This document shows positions 9,785 to 18,502 of a stretch of 64,000 bases of DNA, piece by piece. This stretch comes from JAAEUB01 sp964550345 (GTDB lineage Bacteria; Pseudomonadota; Alphaproteobacteria; Rhodobacterales; Rhodobacteraceae). Position 1 is the first letter of the stretch, and every line of letters starts with the position of its first letter. The notes under the pieces were generated by a model. It worked only from the letters and a program-made list of their open reading frames with translations. It ran no database searches and was not told where the DNA came from. The DNA lies in NCBI GenBank assembly GCA_964550345.1, contig CAZJYZ010000008.1:1-64000 (forward strand), written 5' to 3'. A program made the translations under genes and the position numbers.

Positions 9785-10638
9785 GACGCGCTTTCTATGA
9801 TCTGCGGCTTGGCAAGGATGGCAAGCGTGTAGTGACCGATTTGCTGAAAGCCAAGGGCCTCGTAGGCGCGACATGCAGGCGCGCCCGAGGCAAACAGGAT
9901 CGCGGTTTCGACCCCCTCGGCCCGTGCTTCCCGAAGATGTGCCGCCACTACCCGGCGTGCAAGCCCTTGATTGCGAAGCTCGGGCGGGGTGTAGACGCCG
10001 CCGATCTGTACCATGTCGGGCAGGCGGGCGTTGAAGGCGGTCATTGCCACAGCTTTCCCGCCCTTTACCAGCAAACGTGTGTCATCGCCTGCTAAGATGT
10101 TTTTAACACGTTTGGAAATCACGTTCTCCAGCGCCGCATTATCCTCGAATTTGAAGGCTTCTATTTGGTAGGCGCGCAGCCAGCTTGTTAACAGCTGTGC
10201 ATCAGCTGCAATTGGCGGGCGGATCGTGGCCGCGCCAGGGTCGCGCATCTGGTCAAGGGACAAGCGGTAAAGCGGTTCGGGGCGTTCGAGCGAAAAACCT
10301 GCCTTTTCCAGCTCAAGCGCGGCTTTGGCATGGGAGACCTGAGAAACCTCTCCTATGATTCCGGCTATTTTCTGCCCTGACACAGTTTCCGGTAGCTGCG
10401 CCCAAAACTCCGGCCCTGCGCAAGGCGTCTGCAGCAGGAGGAACCCGGCGTTGGAGAGGCCAAAGACCGCGCGAATGCCGTCCTGTTCGTCGATGAAATA
10501 GCTTGTGGCATTTGGGTGGTCACGATTGTTCAGGCCAAACCGGGCCAGGTTTGAGCGCAGAAACATTGAGCTTTCGGCGTGGTCTTGCAGAAAAGCCTCA
10601 ATAGCAGCCTCATCCCCAGAACGCGCCGCCCGGATCAT
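9781..10638 (-). CDS. GNAT family N-acetyltransferase
   Basis: Protein of 285 residues with a C-terminal GNAT domain. The acetyl-CoA-binding motif appears as IGGVYTPPELRNQGLARRVV near 210, followed by AILFAS and YEALGFQQIGHY near 260. The N-terminal half may be a degenerate second GNAT copy, since it also begins with a GDEAAIEAFL stretch. The substrate is unknown. The start at 10638 overlaps the rsmE stop (ATGA), and the stop overlaps the next gene the same way, so all three are coupled. Confidence 0.85.
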   Translation of the reverse strand: MIRAARSGDEAAIEAFLQDHAESSMFLRSNLARFGLNNRDHPNATSYFIDEQDGIRAVFGLSNAGFLLLQTPCAGPEFWAQLPETVSGQKIAGIIGEVSQVSHAKAALELEKAGFSLERPEPLYRLSLDQMRDPGAATIRPPIAADAQLLTSWLRAYQIEAFKFEDNAALENVISKRVKNILAGDDTRLLVKGGKAVAMTAFNARLPDMVQIGGVYTPPELRNQGLARRVVAAHLREARAEGVETAILFASGAPACRAYEALGFQQIGHYTLAILAKPQIIESAS

Positions 10639-11366
10639 CCCCAGTCCCCCAATGTGCTTTGCCACAGGGTCAGGGCGGCAACGGCGGCGGTATCGGCGCG
10701 CAAAATGCGTGGGCCAAGGCTGACTGCATGGGCGTTGGTCATGGCGCCAAGCCGCGTGCGTTCACCGTCGGAAAACCCGCCTTCCGGGCCGATCAGAATG
10801 GCCCAGGGGGAATTGGGGGCGATGTTGTCGCTCAGGGCGCTGGCATTTCCTGCCAATGCCTCGTCACAAAACATCAATTGCCGCTCGGCAGGCCAGTCTG
10901 CCAGCAGGCGCTCAAGCTTCACCAGTTCGGCCACTTCTGGCACATAAGTACCGCCGCATTGCTCGGCCGCTTCCACTGCATGGGCCTGCAGCCGGTCGCG
11001 GCGGATGCGTTCGCTGTTGGTGAACTCGGTCCTCACCGGCAGGATACGCGCCGCGCCCATTTCGGTGGCTTTTTCAACGATGAAATCGGTGCGCGCCTTC
11101 TTGATTGGCGCAAAGATCAGCCACAGGTTAGGGGGCAGGCTGAGGGCGCGCGATTGTTCAAGGCAACGTAAAACGCCGCGCCGTTTGCCCGCCTCTTCAA
11201 TGATGGCGGGGAACTCGCCGTCGCGCCCGTTAAACAGCGCTACCTGATCGCCCTGCACCAGCCGCATGACGCCAAAAAGGTAATGCGCCTGCGCCTTGTC
11301 CACAGGAACCGATTGCCCCTGCCCCAAAGGGTGATCTACATAGAGCCTGACGCGCGAATGTTTCAT
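10635..11366 (-). CDS. rsmE: 16S rRNA (uracil1498-N3)-methyltransferase
   Basis: SPOUT-class methyltransferase of 243 residues that methylates U1498 of 16S rRNA. An N-terminal PUA-like domain (HYLFGVMRLVQGDQV near 28) leads to the knotted C-terminal domain with AILIGPEGGFSDGE near 190 and LGPRILRADTA near 217. Both stretches are family hallmarks. The start codon is only 11 bases from the ubiA start on the other strand, so its promoter must overlap the ubiA 5' region. It heads the run leading to gshA, an arrangement known from relatives. Confidence 0.95.
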   Translation of the reverse strand: MKHSRVRLYVDHPLGQGQSVPVDKAQAHYLFGVMRLVQGDQVALFNGRDGEFPAIIEEAGKRRGVLRCLEQSRALSLPPNLWLIFAPIKKARTDFIVEKATEMGAARILPVRTEFTNSERIRRDRLQAHAVEAAEQCGGTYVPEVAELVKLERLLADWPAERQLMFCDEALAGNASALSDNIAPNSPWAILIGPEGGFSDGERTRLGAMTNAHAVSLGPRILRADTAAVAALTLWQSTLGDWG

Positions 11367-11377
11367 GAGGCGAACCT

Positions 11378-12346
11378 ATGACCACAGGTCCAGAAATTCC
11401 AGAGCCTAATGGCCAGGTTTCCGATGCGGTGCAGGGCAATTGGGTCGACAGGCGCGCGCCAAAAGCCTTGCGCCCCTATCTGCGCCTGAGCCGGGCGGAC
11501 CGCCCCATAGGAACTTGGCTGCTGTTGCTGCCTTGCTGGTGGGGCTTGCTTTTGGCTATGGGTCATAGTGGTCGAGCGGGCTGGGCGGATTTGTGGGTCG
11601 CCGTCGGTTGCGCCGCTGGCGCGTGGCTGATGCGCGGAGCGGGCTGTACGTGGAACGATATCACCGACCGCGATATCGACGGGTTGGTCGAGCGTACCGC
11701 CAGCCGCCCGATCCCCTCGGGGCAGGTTTCTGCCCGTCAGGCGGTGGGCTGGATGGGGCTACAGGTTTTCGTTGCTTTCCTGATCCTGCTGACCTTCAAC
11801 AATGCAGCCATCCTCATGGGGATCATCGCGCTGATCCCCGTCACGATTTATCCCTTTGCCAAACGGTTCACATGGTGGCCGCAGGTCTTTCTGGGTATTG
11901 CTTTCAACTGGGGGGCGATGCTGGCATGGGTGGCGCATACGGGCAGCCTGAGCTGGCCGCCGGTGGTGCTTTACCTCGCAGGCATTGCATGGACGTTGTT
12001 CTATGACACGATCTATGCCCATCAGGACAGCGAGGACGACGCCCTGATAGGGGTCAAGTCGACCGCCAGATTGTTTGGGGATAAAACCAAAACCTGGCTC
12101 AGAGGTTTCATGGTTTTGGCTGTCCTTCTGATGAGTGTCGCAATTATTGCAGCTTTGGCCCCGACCGCGAATATATTGGTACTGGTGGTGGCCTTGGGCG
12201 GTGCCTGGTTTTTCGGGTGGCACATGGCCTGGCAACTCAGCCAGCTGGACACGAATAATGCCGAAATCTGCCTGCGTTTGTTTCGTTCAAACCGAAATGC
12301 CGGGTTGGTCCCTGTGCTGTTTTTTGCCATATCTCTGTTCGCCTGA
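11378..12346 (+). CDS. ubiA: 4-hydroxybenzoate polyprenyltransferase
   Basis: Membrane prenyltransferase of 322 residues that attaches the isoprenoid chain to 4-hydroxybenzoate in ubiquinone synthesis. The two Asp-rich substrate sites are present: NDITDRDIDG near 93, and in the second half YDTIYAHQDSEDD near 209. Eight or nine hydrophobic segments follow the usual pattern. The N-terminus through RPYLRLSRADRPIGTWLLLL matches alphaproteobacterial UbiA. GAGG at 11367-11370 serves as ribosome site, in the 11-base gap shared with rsmE. Confidence 0.95.
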   Translation: MTTGPEIPEPNGQVSDAVQGNWVDRRAPKALRPYLRLSRADRPIGTWLLLLPCWWGLLLAMGHSGRAGWADLWVAVGCAAGAWLMRGAGCTWNDITDRDIDGLVERTASRPIPSGQVSARQAVGWMGLQVFVAFLILLTFNNAAILMGIIALIPVTIYPFAKRFTWWPQVFLGIAFNWGAMLAWVAHTGSLSWPPVVLYLAGIAWTLFYDTIYAHQDSEDDALIGVKSTARLFGDKTKTWLRGFMVLAVLLMSVAIIAALAPTANILVLVVALGGAWFFGWHMAWQLSQLDTNNAEICLRLFRSNRNAGLVPVLFFAISLFA

Positions 12347-12410
12347 TTGCCTTGCCGGGCCGAACGCCATAGAGAAACGTTAACACTCAACTAACGGATC
12401 CCGAAGAAGT

Positions 12411-14468
12411 ATGCGCCTATCCCGAATAGCTATGATCGCCGGTATTATTCTTCTGGCAGCGGTGATGGCACTGATCGTTGCTTTGGTGGCGGTGAATGGC
12501 ATGGAAAGCTCAGCCAAATCCGATATTGAATCCCGGTATAATCTGGAAGGGATCGAGCATGTCAGTGTGGAAACTGATGGGTTGCAGGTAACGTTATCCG
12601 GCACTGTCTCGGGCGAAAGTGAACGTTTTCGCGCCATCACCGCGGCAGGGAAAGTGGTGGATTCAGCGCGCATCGTTGATCAAATCGAGGTTGCCGCTGC
12701 GGAACCAGTGACACCTCCGCGTTTTTCTGTCGAGATTTTGCGAAATGATCAGGGTGTGTCGTTGATCGGGCTGATCCCCGCCGACACGAACCACAAAGGC
12801 CTGTCACAGCGCATGAGCGCCATTGCCGCCGGGACACGGGTGGCCGACCTTCTGGAAACAGCGAACTACCCCAAACCAGCGAACTGGGACGCAACTCTTG
12901 ACTATGCCCTGGACGCGCTGGAAATGCTGGAACGCTCAAAGATATCAATGGCGGATAATCAGGTTTCGATCACGGCTATTGCCGCCAGTGCCGAGGAAAA
13001 AGGCGACCTTGAGGCGGCCCTTGCCCGGGCGGCGCCCGGCGGGCTTGATCTGACCATCCAAATCTCTGCGCCACGTCCGGTGATTGCTCCGTTTAACCTG
13101 CGGTTTGTTTTAGAAAAGGACGGGTCTGCCCGGTTTGACGCCTGCTCCGCCCACACTGAAGAAGGGCGTGAAGTAATACTGGCGGCTGCACGTGCTGTGG
13201 GTGTGACCCAAGAGGCGACCTGCAAAATCGGGCTGGGTGTGCCAAGCGCAGACTGGCCGCAGGCTGTCGCTACCGCCATTGGCGCCGTCGCTGACCTGCA
13301 GGGTGGCGCGGTTACCTTTTCGGATGCGGATGTGACCCTTGTGGCGTTGGATACAACGGCACAGGCAGATTTTGATCGGGTCACCGGTGAGTTAGAGAAT
13401 GCCTTGCCTGAGGTGTTCTCCCTGCACGCGGTATTACCGAAGCCCGTGGTGATTGATGGCACCGGTGAACAGGCTGAGGATGAAGACGGGGCGCCTGAAT
13501 TTGTCGCTACCCTCAGCCCCGAAGGGCAGGTGCAACTCAGAGGCCGTGTCGGTGATGAGATCCAGCGAGACGTGACGGCCAGTTTTTCGCGGGCACGCTT
13601 TGGAATTGACGCGGTCTATGTGGCAACACGCCTGGACCCTTCCTTGCCGGCAGACTGGCCCACACGCGTTTTGGCCGGGCTGGAATCTCTTAGCCTTTTG
13701 TCAAACGGTGTTGTGGTGGTTCAGCCTGAACTGGTGGATATCCGGGGCAACACCGGCAACATTGAGGCGGGCGCGCGGATCTCGCAGTTACTATCGGAGA
13801 AACTGGGCGAGGCGCAGGATTTCAGGGTGAATATCGTTTATCAGGAAAAACTTGACCCGGTTGCGGCCAAACCCAGCGCGGCGGAATGCGCCAACGCCAT
13901 TAACGAAGTGCTTGAGACGTCCAAAATAACCTTCGCACCGGGATCAGCTGACATTGTATCCGAGGCACGTCAAACAGTAGACAAAATTGCCGAAATCATG
14001 AAAGACTGCCAGGATATAGCCATGGAAATTGGCGGATTTACCGATAGTCAGGGGCGCGAGGAGATGAATCAGGCCCTGTCGCAAAACCGGGCACAGGCGG
14101 TTCTGAATGCGCTTCTTGCGCGTAGGGTGCTGACAACAAATCTGGTAGCGCATGGTTATGGCGAGGCAAAACCCATCGCCGACAATGATACCGAAGAAGG
14201 GCGCGAGGCCAACCGGCGCATCGAGTTCCGGCTGATTTTGCCGGAGGAAGAGGACGCGGGCAGCAGCGAAGCGGATGGTGAAGCGGGGGACGGTCCCGAA
14301 GCCATGGTCGACGCAGAGACCGAAACCGGGTCACAGGCTGAGGAAACCGCCGGGTCCGAAATAGAAACCGTGGAAGCGGATGATACCGCAGCCGAAGCGG
14401 CTGACACAGACGGGGCTGCAACGGACAGCACCGCGGCTCAGGAAGAAACAGGGGATAGTAATGAATAG
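12411..14468 (+). CDS. Envelope protein with BON-like repeats and C-terminal OmpA domain
   Basis: Large protein of 685 residues, anchored by one N-terminal membrane segment (about 8-29). The middle has repeated BON-like units, such as VSVETDGLQVTLSGTV near 50 and later equivalents. The OmpA-like peptidoglycan-binding domain lies at about 480-610, with ITFAPGSADI, IGGFTDSQGREEMNQ, LSQNRAQAV and GYGEAKPIADN followed by NRRIEF. The last 70 or so residues are low-complexity and acidic (Glu, Asp, Ala). Known family traits suggest an envelope spacer or scaffold; no enzyme motif is visible. The next gene starts inside its last codons (8-base overlap), implying a two-gene unit. Confidence 0.85.
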   Translation: MRLSRIAMIAGIILLAAVMALIVALVAVNGMESSAKSDIESRYNLEGIEHVSVETDGLQVTLSGTVSGESERFRAITAAGKVVDSARIVDQIEVAAAEPVTPPRFSVEILRNDQGVSLIGLIPADTNHKGLSQRMSAIAAGTRVADLLETANYPKPANWDATLDYALDALEMLERSKISMADNQVSITAIAASAEEKGDLEAALARAAPGGLDLTIQISAPRPVIAPFNLRFVLEKDGSARFDACSAHTEEGREVILAAARAVGVTQEATCKIGLGVPSADWPQAVATAIGAVADLQGGAVTFSDADVTLVALDTTAQADFDRVTGELENALPEVFSLHAVLPKPVVIDGTGEQAEDEDGAPEFVATLSPEGQVQLRGRVGDEIQRDVTASFSRARFGIDAVYVATRLDPSLPADWPTRVLAGLESLSLLSNGVVVVQPELVDIRGNTGNIEAGARISQLLSEKLGEAQDFRVNIVYQEKLDPVAAKPSAAECANAINEVLETSKITFAPGSADIVSEARQTVDKIAEIMKDCQDIAMEIGGFTDSQGREEMNQALSQNRAQAVLNALLARRVLTTNLVAHGYGEAKPIADNDTEEGREANRRIEFRLILPEEEDAGSSEADGEAGDGPEAMVDAETETGSQAEETAGSEIETVEADDTAAEAADTDGAATDSTAAQEETGDSNE

Positions 14469-14790
14469 AACCGAGTTTGTCATTGTCACGGCCATCATTC
14501 TGTTTGTGGCATTCGCCCTTGGGTGGTTTGCCCATTGGCTGGTGCACAGGTTCTCAAAAGTTACCGGGTCGGATATGGGCGAGCTTGATAAAATGGCGCA
14601 GGCCCTGCACGAAGCCGAAGAAACCCGCGATCAGGCCATCACCTATATGCAGCAACGCGAGGCCGAGCTGACCAGCAAGCTGCATCAAAGCGAGGCTGAG
14701 ACGCGCGCCGCGATGGATGGGCTCAGAACGGTGCGCGAAGAGGCCGAAGAACTGCGCGAATACATCGATAAATACACCCCGCGCCAGTAA
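14461..14790 (+). CDS. Membrane-anchored coiled-coil protein of unknown function
   Basis: Protein of 109 residues with one N-terminal membrane segment (about 5-30) followed by a heptad-rich, charged helix (about 40-105) that looks like a coiled coil. I know no function for it. The ATG at 14461 sits inside the end of the OmpA-domain gene, so translation is probably coupled and the two proteins may work together at the envelope. The ribosome site would be GGGGATAG upstream. It ends 4 bases before the second dgkA-family gene. Confidence 0.75.
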   Translation: MNRTEFVIVTAIILFVAFALGWFAHWLVHRFSKVTGSDMGELDKMAQALHEAEETRDQAITYMQQREAELTSKLHQSEAETRAAMDGLRTVREEAEELREYIDKYTPRQ

Positions 14791-14794
14791 CGTG

Positions 14795-15139
14795 ATGCGC
14801 CTGACCCGTTCCTTCAGACATGCCTTAAGCGGTCTTGTATTCATGTTCCAAAGTCAGGCCAATGCGCGCATTCACCTTGCCGCTGCCATTTTTGTCGGTG
14901 CGGCCGGTGTGTTTTTTGGACTGGAACGCGGTGAATGGCTATGGATTGCCCTTGCAATCGGGCTGGTCTGGGCCGCTGAGGCGATGAATACTGCTTTTGA
15001 GTTTTTGTGCGACGTGGTCTCGCCAACCCATTCGGAAGCTGTCCGGCGCGCCAAAGACATTGCCGCTGGCGCCGTCGTTATCACCGCAGTGGTGGCTGTT
15101 ATCATTGGTACGGTGATTTTCCTGCCATACATTTTCTGA
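14795..15139 (+). CDS. Diacylglycerol/undecaprenol kinase family protein, copy 2
   Basis: Membrane kinase of 114 residues with three predicted helices. The DgkA-family core is present: AAEAMNTAFEFLCD near 55 and RRAKDIAAGAVVI near 78. Compared with the copy at 6896-7258 it lacks the Trp-rich N-terminus and has Phe for Ile in MNTAxE. The shape is closer to the Gram-positive undecaprenol kinase branch, but that is only a resemblance. Start is ATG 14795, or GTG one codon earlier. It follows the OmpA-domain and coiled-coil genes directly, hinting at an envelope role. Confidence 0.85.
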   Translation: MRLTRSFRHALSGLVFMFQSQANARIHLAAAIFVGAAGVFFGLERGEWLWIALAIGLVWAAEAMNTAFEFLCDVVSPTHSEAVRRAKDIAAGAVVITAVVAVIIGTVIFLPYIF

Positions 15140-15234
15140 CGGGACGCTTTGTCCTGTTGGGTGAAGGGAATACTTCCATCCAGCTTGCTACGGCTGGAAC
15201 GACAGCATACGTTTGCGCAAACAAAGGTATTTCT

Positions 15235-16188
15235 ATGGCCCCAATTGTCACCATCACACTCAACCCGGCGCTGGATATGTCCAGTGCAGTTCATGGGGTG
15301 CGTCCGGATGAAAAACTGCGCTGTGATGCGCCGATTTATGATCCGGGCGGTGGCGGGATCAATGTGGCGCGTGCGATTTTGCAGCTGGGTGGCACAGCGC
15401 AGGCTTTTGTGGCCAATGGTGGTTATCGCGGCGCGCAGCTTTGTGAATTGTTAAAAAAAGAAGGGGTCAGTGTTGTAGGCTTTCGGGTCGAAGGTGAAAC
15501 TCGTTTGAGCCTCGCAGTTTTTGACCGTGAAGACGGTCAGCAATACCGTTTCGTCATGCCGGGTCCCAGCTGGGACAACCGAATGGTTGCCAACGTGCTG
15601 GGTGAAATCGGTAAAACCCTGGTAGCAATGGAACGGAACAGCCTTGTGGTTTTGTCCGGTTCCCACCCGCCGGGGGTTCCCAATGACTTCCCGGCGCAAC
15701 TTGCCGTTCTTGCCCGTGCCCAGGATGCCCGTTTGATGGTGGATACGTCGGGCTCGCATCTGCAGGAATTAATGCACGGATCCGCTTCTCCTTATGTTCT
15801 GCGACTGGATAGAAAGGAAAGCGAGACGCTGGCTGGAACGTCCCTGAGCGGCGTGAAGGAAGTTGCGGATTTCGCGCAGGACCTGGTTGAGCGCCACGTC
15901 GCCCAGATAGTTGTATTGGCGATGGGATCCGAGGGCTCGGTTATGGTGGATGGCGGGCAACGTTGGCACGCGGTAACACCGCTGGTGAAAGTACAAAGCA
16001 AAGTGGGCGCCGGGGATAGTTTCGTCGGAGCATTCACTTTCGCGCTGTCGCGGGGTGAAACTGCTAAAATGGCCCTGTGTGAAGGCGTCGCGGCGGCCTC
16101 CGCTGCAGTTATCAGCGACGCTACGGATTTGTGCACGCGCAGTGATTATGAGGCCTTACGATCCAAAGTTTTGGTAAGCGAGGTTTAG
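15235..16188 (+). CDS. PfkB-family hexose kinase (1-phosphofructokinase / 6-phosphofructokinase 2 type)
   Basis: ATP-dependent sugar-phosphate kinase of 317 residues in the ribokinase superfamily. The N-terminal ITITLNPALD, the substrate region GGGGINVARAI near 38, and the anion-hole and catalytic-base motif GAGDSFVGAF near 257 are diagnostic. The family includes FruK, PfkB and tagatose kinases, and sequence alone does not tell them apart. No fructose PTS genes are adjacent, which weakens the FruK option. The frame is open upstream, but ATG 15235 with AAAGG before it gives the family N-terminus. Confidence 0.88.
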   Translation: MAPIVTITLNPALDMSSAVHGVRPDEKLRCDAPIYDPGGGGINVARAILQLGGTAQAFVANGGYRGAQLCELLKKEGVSVVGFRVEGETRLSLAVFDREDGQQYRFVMPGPSWDNRMVANVLGEIGKTLVAMERNSLVVLSGSHPPGVPNDFPAQLAVLARAQDARLMVDTSGSHLQELMHGSASPYVLRLDRKESETLAGTSLSGVKEVADFAQDLVERHVAQIVVLAMGSEGSVMVDGGQRWHAVTPLVKVQSKVGAGDSFVGAFTFALSRGETAKMALCEGVAAASAAVISDATDLCTRSDYEALRSKVLVSEV

Positions 16189-16310
16189 CGCAGGCACATC
16201 CGGTTCAATGATGAAATTGATCCAAGGCGCAAGCTGCGCTATCGTGCAGGCAACCGCCAGTGCGCCCGACGCAAACAAATGGCGGGCACAAGAAAATATG
16301 AGGCAACCCG

Positions 16311-16622
16311 ATGAAACACCTGACAGCCATTCTGGCCTTGACCGGAATAATTTTCCTGACAGGAGGTCAGGGCGCGCGCGCAGGAGCGATTGAAAGGGCC
16401 TGTCTGAAAGCAGACCGTAACAATGCCAGTCGTACTTTGTGTGATTGTATTGAGGACGTGGCCAAGCCGATGTTTTCACGCTCAGAAATGCGCCAGATCG
16501 CCAAGTTTTTTGAAGAACCACATCTGAGCCAGGAACTACGCCAATCGGATAGTCGTGCGGATGAAAATTTCTGGCGCCAGTATCAGGCCTGGGGCGAGGC
16601 TGTGCAGAGCCGGTGTGATTAA
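16311..16622 (+). CDS. Small secreted protein of unknown function
   Basis: Protein of 103 residues with a clear signal peptide (about 1-24, ending GARA). The mature part is helical and charged, with cysteines at ACLKAD, LCDCIED and the C-terminal SRCD. Close relatives in Rhodobacterales databases often carry the name 'arginine transporter', but nothing here supports transport: it has no membrane segments beyond the signal. The cysteines could form disulfides in the periplasm. It ends 7 bases before the stop of the convergent phosphatase gene. Confidence 0.75.
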   Translation: MKHLTAILALTGIIFLTGGQGARAGAIERACLKADRNNASRTLCDCIEDVAKPMFSRSEMRQIAKFFEEPHLSQELRQSDSRADENFWRQYQAWGEAVQSRCD

Positions 16623-16629
16623 GCCGCCG

Positions 16630-17085
16630 TCACCGGCTCCCGGAAAGATGGTTTTTCAGGCCCCGGGCGGCTTTCTCGATCAGGTCAAGCGCGCCCTCAA
16701 AGTCGCGGGTGTAATAGGGGTCAGGCACATGATCCGCGCCGCTATCAGGGGCGAAGTCGGTGAAAACCTTCACTGGTGTATCATTCCCAGCTGGCCTTAG
16801 CCGTTCCATATCACGCAGATTGTCAGCATCCATGCCGATGATCAGATCAAACTGATCATAATCCGCCGCCAGGAATTTGCGTGCCCTCAGATCTGACAGG
16901 TCATATCCGCGTTGCATGGCTGCGGCCTGCATCGGCGCGTAGGGCGGCTTACCGATATGCCAATCCGCAGTTCCTGCTGAATCGGTTTGAATACCCTCAC
17001 CGGCAACGAAATCGCGAAAAACGCCCTCGGCCGAGGGGGAGCGGCAAATATTTCCAAGACAGACGAAAAGCACACGTGTGGTCAT
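16630..17085 (-). CDS. Low-molecular-weight protein-tyrosine phosphatase
   Basis: Cytoplasmic phosphatase of 151 residues. The catalytic P-loop CLGNICRSPSAEG near 9 has the CX5R(S/T) signature, and the general-acid Asp lies in DPYYTRDFEGAL near 121. Length is typical. No tyrosine kinase or polysaccharide gene is adjacent, so the target is unknown; arsenate reductase activity is known for relatives but is not indicated here. ATG 17085 is the natural start. Confidence 0.93.
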   Translation of the reverse strand: MTTRVLFVCLGNICRSPSAEGVFRDFVAGEGIQTDSAGTADWHIGKPPYAPMQAAAMQRGYDLSDLRARKFLAADYDQFDLIIGMDADNLRDMERLRPAGNDTPVKVFTDFAPDSGADHVPDPYYTRDFEGALDLIEKAARGLKNHLSGSR

Positions 17086-17147
17086 GCCCGCCTTTTAGCC
17101 CGAGCCATGCCGCCTTGTCACCTGATAAAGGAACAGTTGCGCGAGTG

Positions 17148-17573
17148 TTACCCAAGCACCCCGGCACGTGTCATACGCCGCGCATAGAGCCACAGACCAA
17201 GAGCTATCAGAATTATTGCCAGCGAAAAGGTCATCGCGAACGAGCCAGCAACATCCAACATGGAAATTTCAGACAGCGCCAGGCCATAAATCAGATTGCC
17301 AGTCATGCCGACCAGGGAAACGGCAAAGGCGGTGCTTGCAAACCGGGATTGCAGCAACAGTAAAAAGGCACCCACCACCGAACCCCAGACGCCCAATGCC
17401 CAAGCCATGCCAACCCAAAGCGGGAAGGCATCCAAATAGGCGATATGTTGCGCCGTCATAGCGGCAAAATAATCTGCGTTACGGGTTTTAATCAGGATGT
17501 AGTCATACGCGCCGCCTGCGTTCCACAACAGCGCCAGAATGCCAATCACCCAAAGGTGCCATGGGGTTTTCAT
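17148..17573 (-). CDS. Hypothetical four-helix membrane protein
   Basis: Protein of 141 residues with about four hydrophobic segments (roughly 7-27, 47-68, 75-97, 108-130) and few charged residues outside a C-terminal ARRMTRAG tail. I recognise no catalytic motif. The frame extends to 17708, but ATG 17573 has GAGGTGAGG upstream and the extension is not hydrophobic. It stands alone between the phosphatase gene and the divergent pgsA. The 253 bases up to pgsA hold nothing that I can name. Confidence 0.72.
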   Translation of the reverse strand: MKTPWHLWVIGILALLWNAGGAYDYILIKTRNADYFAAMTAQHIAYLDAFPLWVGMAWALGVWGSVVGAFLLLLQSRFASTAFAVSLVGMTGNLIYGLALSEISMLDVAGSFAMTFSLAIILIALGLWLYARRMTRAGVLG

Positions 17574-17826
17574 CAAAGCCTCACCTCTCGTTCGACCCCC
17601 CATAGTGTAGCACACTTGCGGCAGTATTGGAGATTTTGTGCGCCGATTGGCCAACCAGTTAAATTCCGCTGCTTTCTGGTGAAAGAACCGGGGAAGGACG
17701 TATCGCAAGCCAATACGCTCCCGTGGTTAAAATTTGGCTGCTCTGCGACAGAATTTTCGTACCCTCTCGTGTTAAAACGAAATCTGCCTTCTTCCATACC
17801 TTCGCATATAGGGGTAACAAGTCCAA

Positions 17827-18501
17827 ATGACATGGAACATACCGAATATTCTGACAATCATACGGCTGATCGCGGCGCCGCTTTTACCAGTGATGTTTTT
17901 ATACTTCACGCGGCCCTATGCGGACTGGTTTGCGCTGGGCTTGTTCATCATTGCTGCGCTGACGGACTACGTCGACGGTTACCTTGCCCGCGCCTGGAAA
18001 CAGGAAAGTGCTTTTGGCGCGGCGATGGATCCGATTGCGGACAAGGCAATGGTGTTGATCGCGCTGCTGGTGATAAACGGATTTTCCGGCCTGACGCCAT
18101 GGATCCTGCTGCCTTCGGCGATCATCATCTACCGCGAGGTTTTCGTCTCGGGCTTGCGAGAGGTTCTTGGGGACAAGGCCAAAGCCTTGAAGGTGACCAA
18201 TCTGGCCAAGTGGAAAACCATGCTGCAAATGGTTGCCATAGCAACCTTGTTTTCAACAGGGGTGTTTGAGCATTATCTGGGCATGCAAACCTTCGGTATG
18301 GATGAGGCGATGGTCCACGATATTCTGACCGGGGTCGAACCTGACCTTCTCGGTCTGCAATGGAAAATTGAAGGCATGATCTGGTCCGGGCGGATAGGGG
18401 TGTTGCTTTTGTGGGTGGCGGGCTTGCTGACATTGATCACCGGATGGGATTATTTCCGCAAATCCATGCCATTTCTGCGCGATCAGGACGAGGGAAAGTA
18501 A
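17827..18501 (+). CDS. pgsA: CDP-diacylglycerol-glycerol-3-phosphate 3-phosphatidyltransferase
   Basis: Inner-membrane enzyme of 224 residues for phosphatidylglycerol synthesis. The CDP-alcohol phosphotransferase motif is complete: LTDYVDGYLARAWKQESAFGAAMDPIADK lies at about 39-68, matching DGx2ARx8Gx3Dx3D. Several hydrophobic helices surround it. The C-terminus is longer than in E. coli, with an insert around 145-185. It is followed after one base by moaD, so the genes are probably cotranscribed; this order is common in Rhodobacterales. Confidence 0.93.
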   Translation: MTWNIPNILTIIRLIAAPLLPVMFLYFTRPYADWFALGLFIIAALTDYVDGYLARAWKQESAFGAAMDPIADKAMVLIALLVINGFSGLTPWILLPSAIIIYREVFVSGLREVLGDKAKALKVTNLAKWKTMLQMVAIATLFSTGVFEHYLGMQTFGMDEAMVHDILTGVEPDLLGLQWKIEGMIWSGRIGVLLLWVAGLLTLITGWDYFRKSMPFLRDQDEGK

Positions 18502-18502
18502 G

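Noticed and set aside
15007..15234. 76-residue upstream extension of the PfkB kinase
   Set aside because: It overlaps the dgkA-family gene in another frame, and the kinase family starts at ATG 15235.
17445..18269. 274-residue plus-strand frame across the pgsA start
   Set aside because: It conflicts with pgsA, which has the complete CDP-alcohol transferase motif, and with the minus-strand membrane protein.
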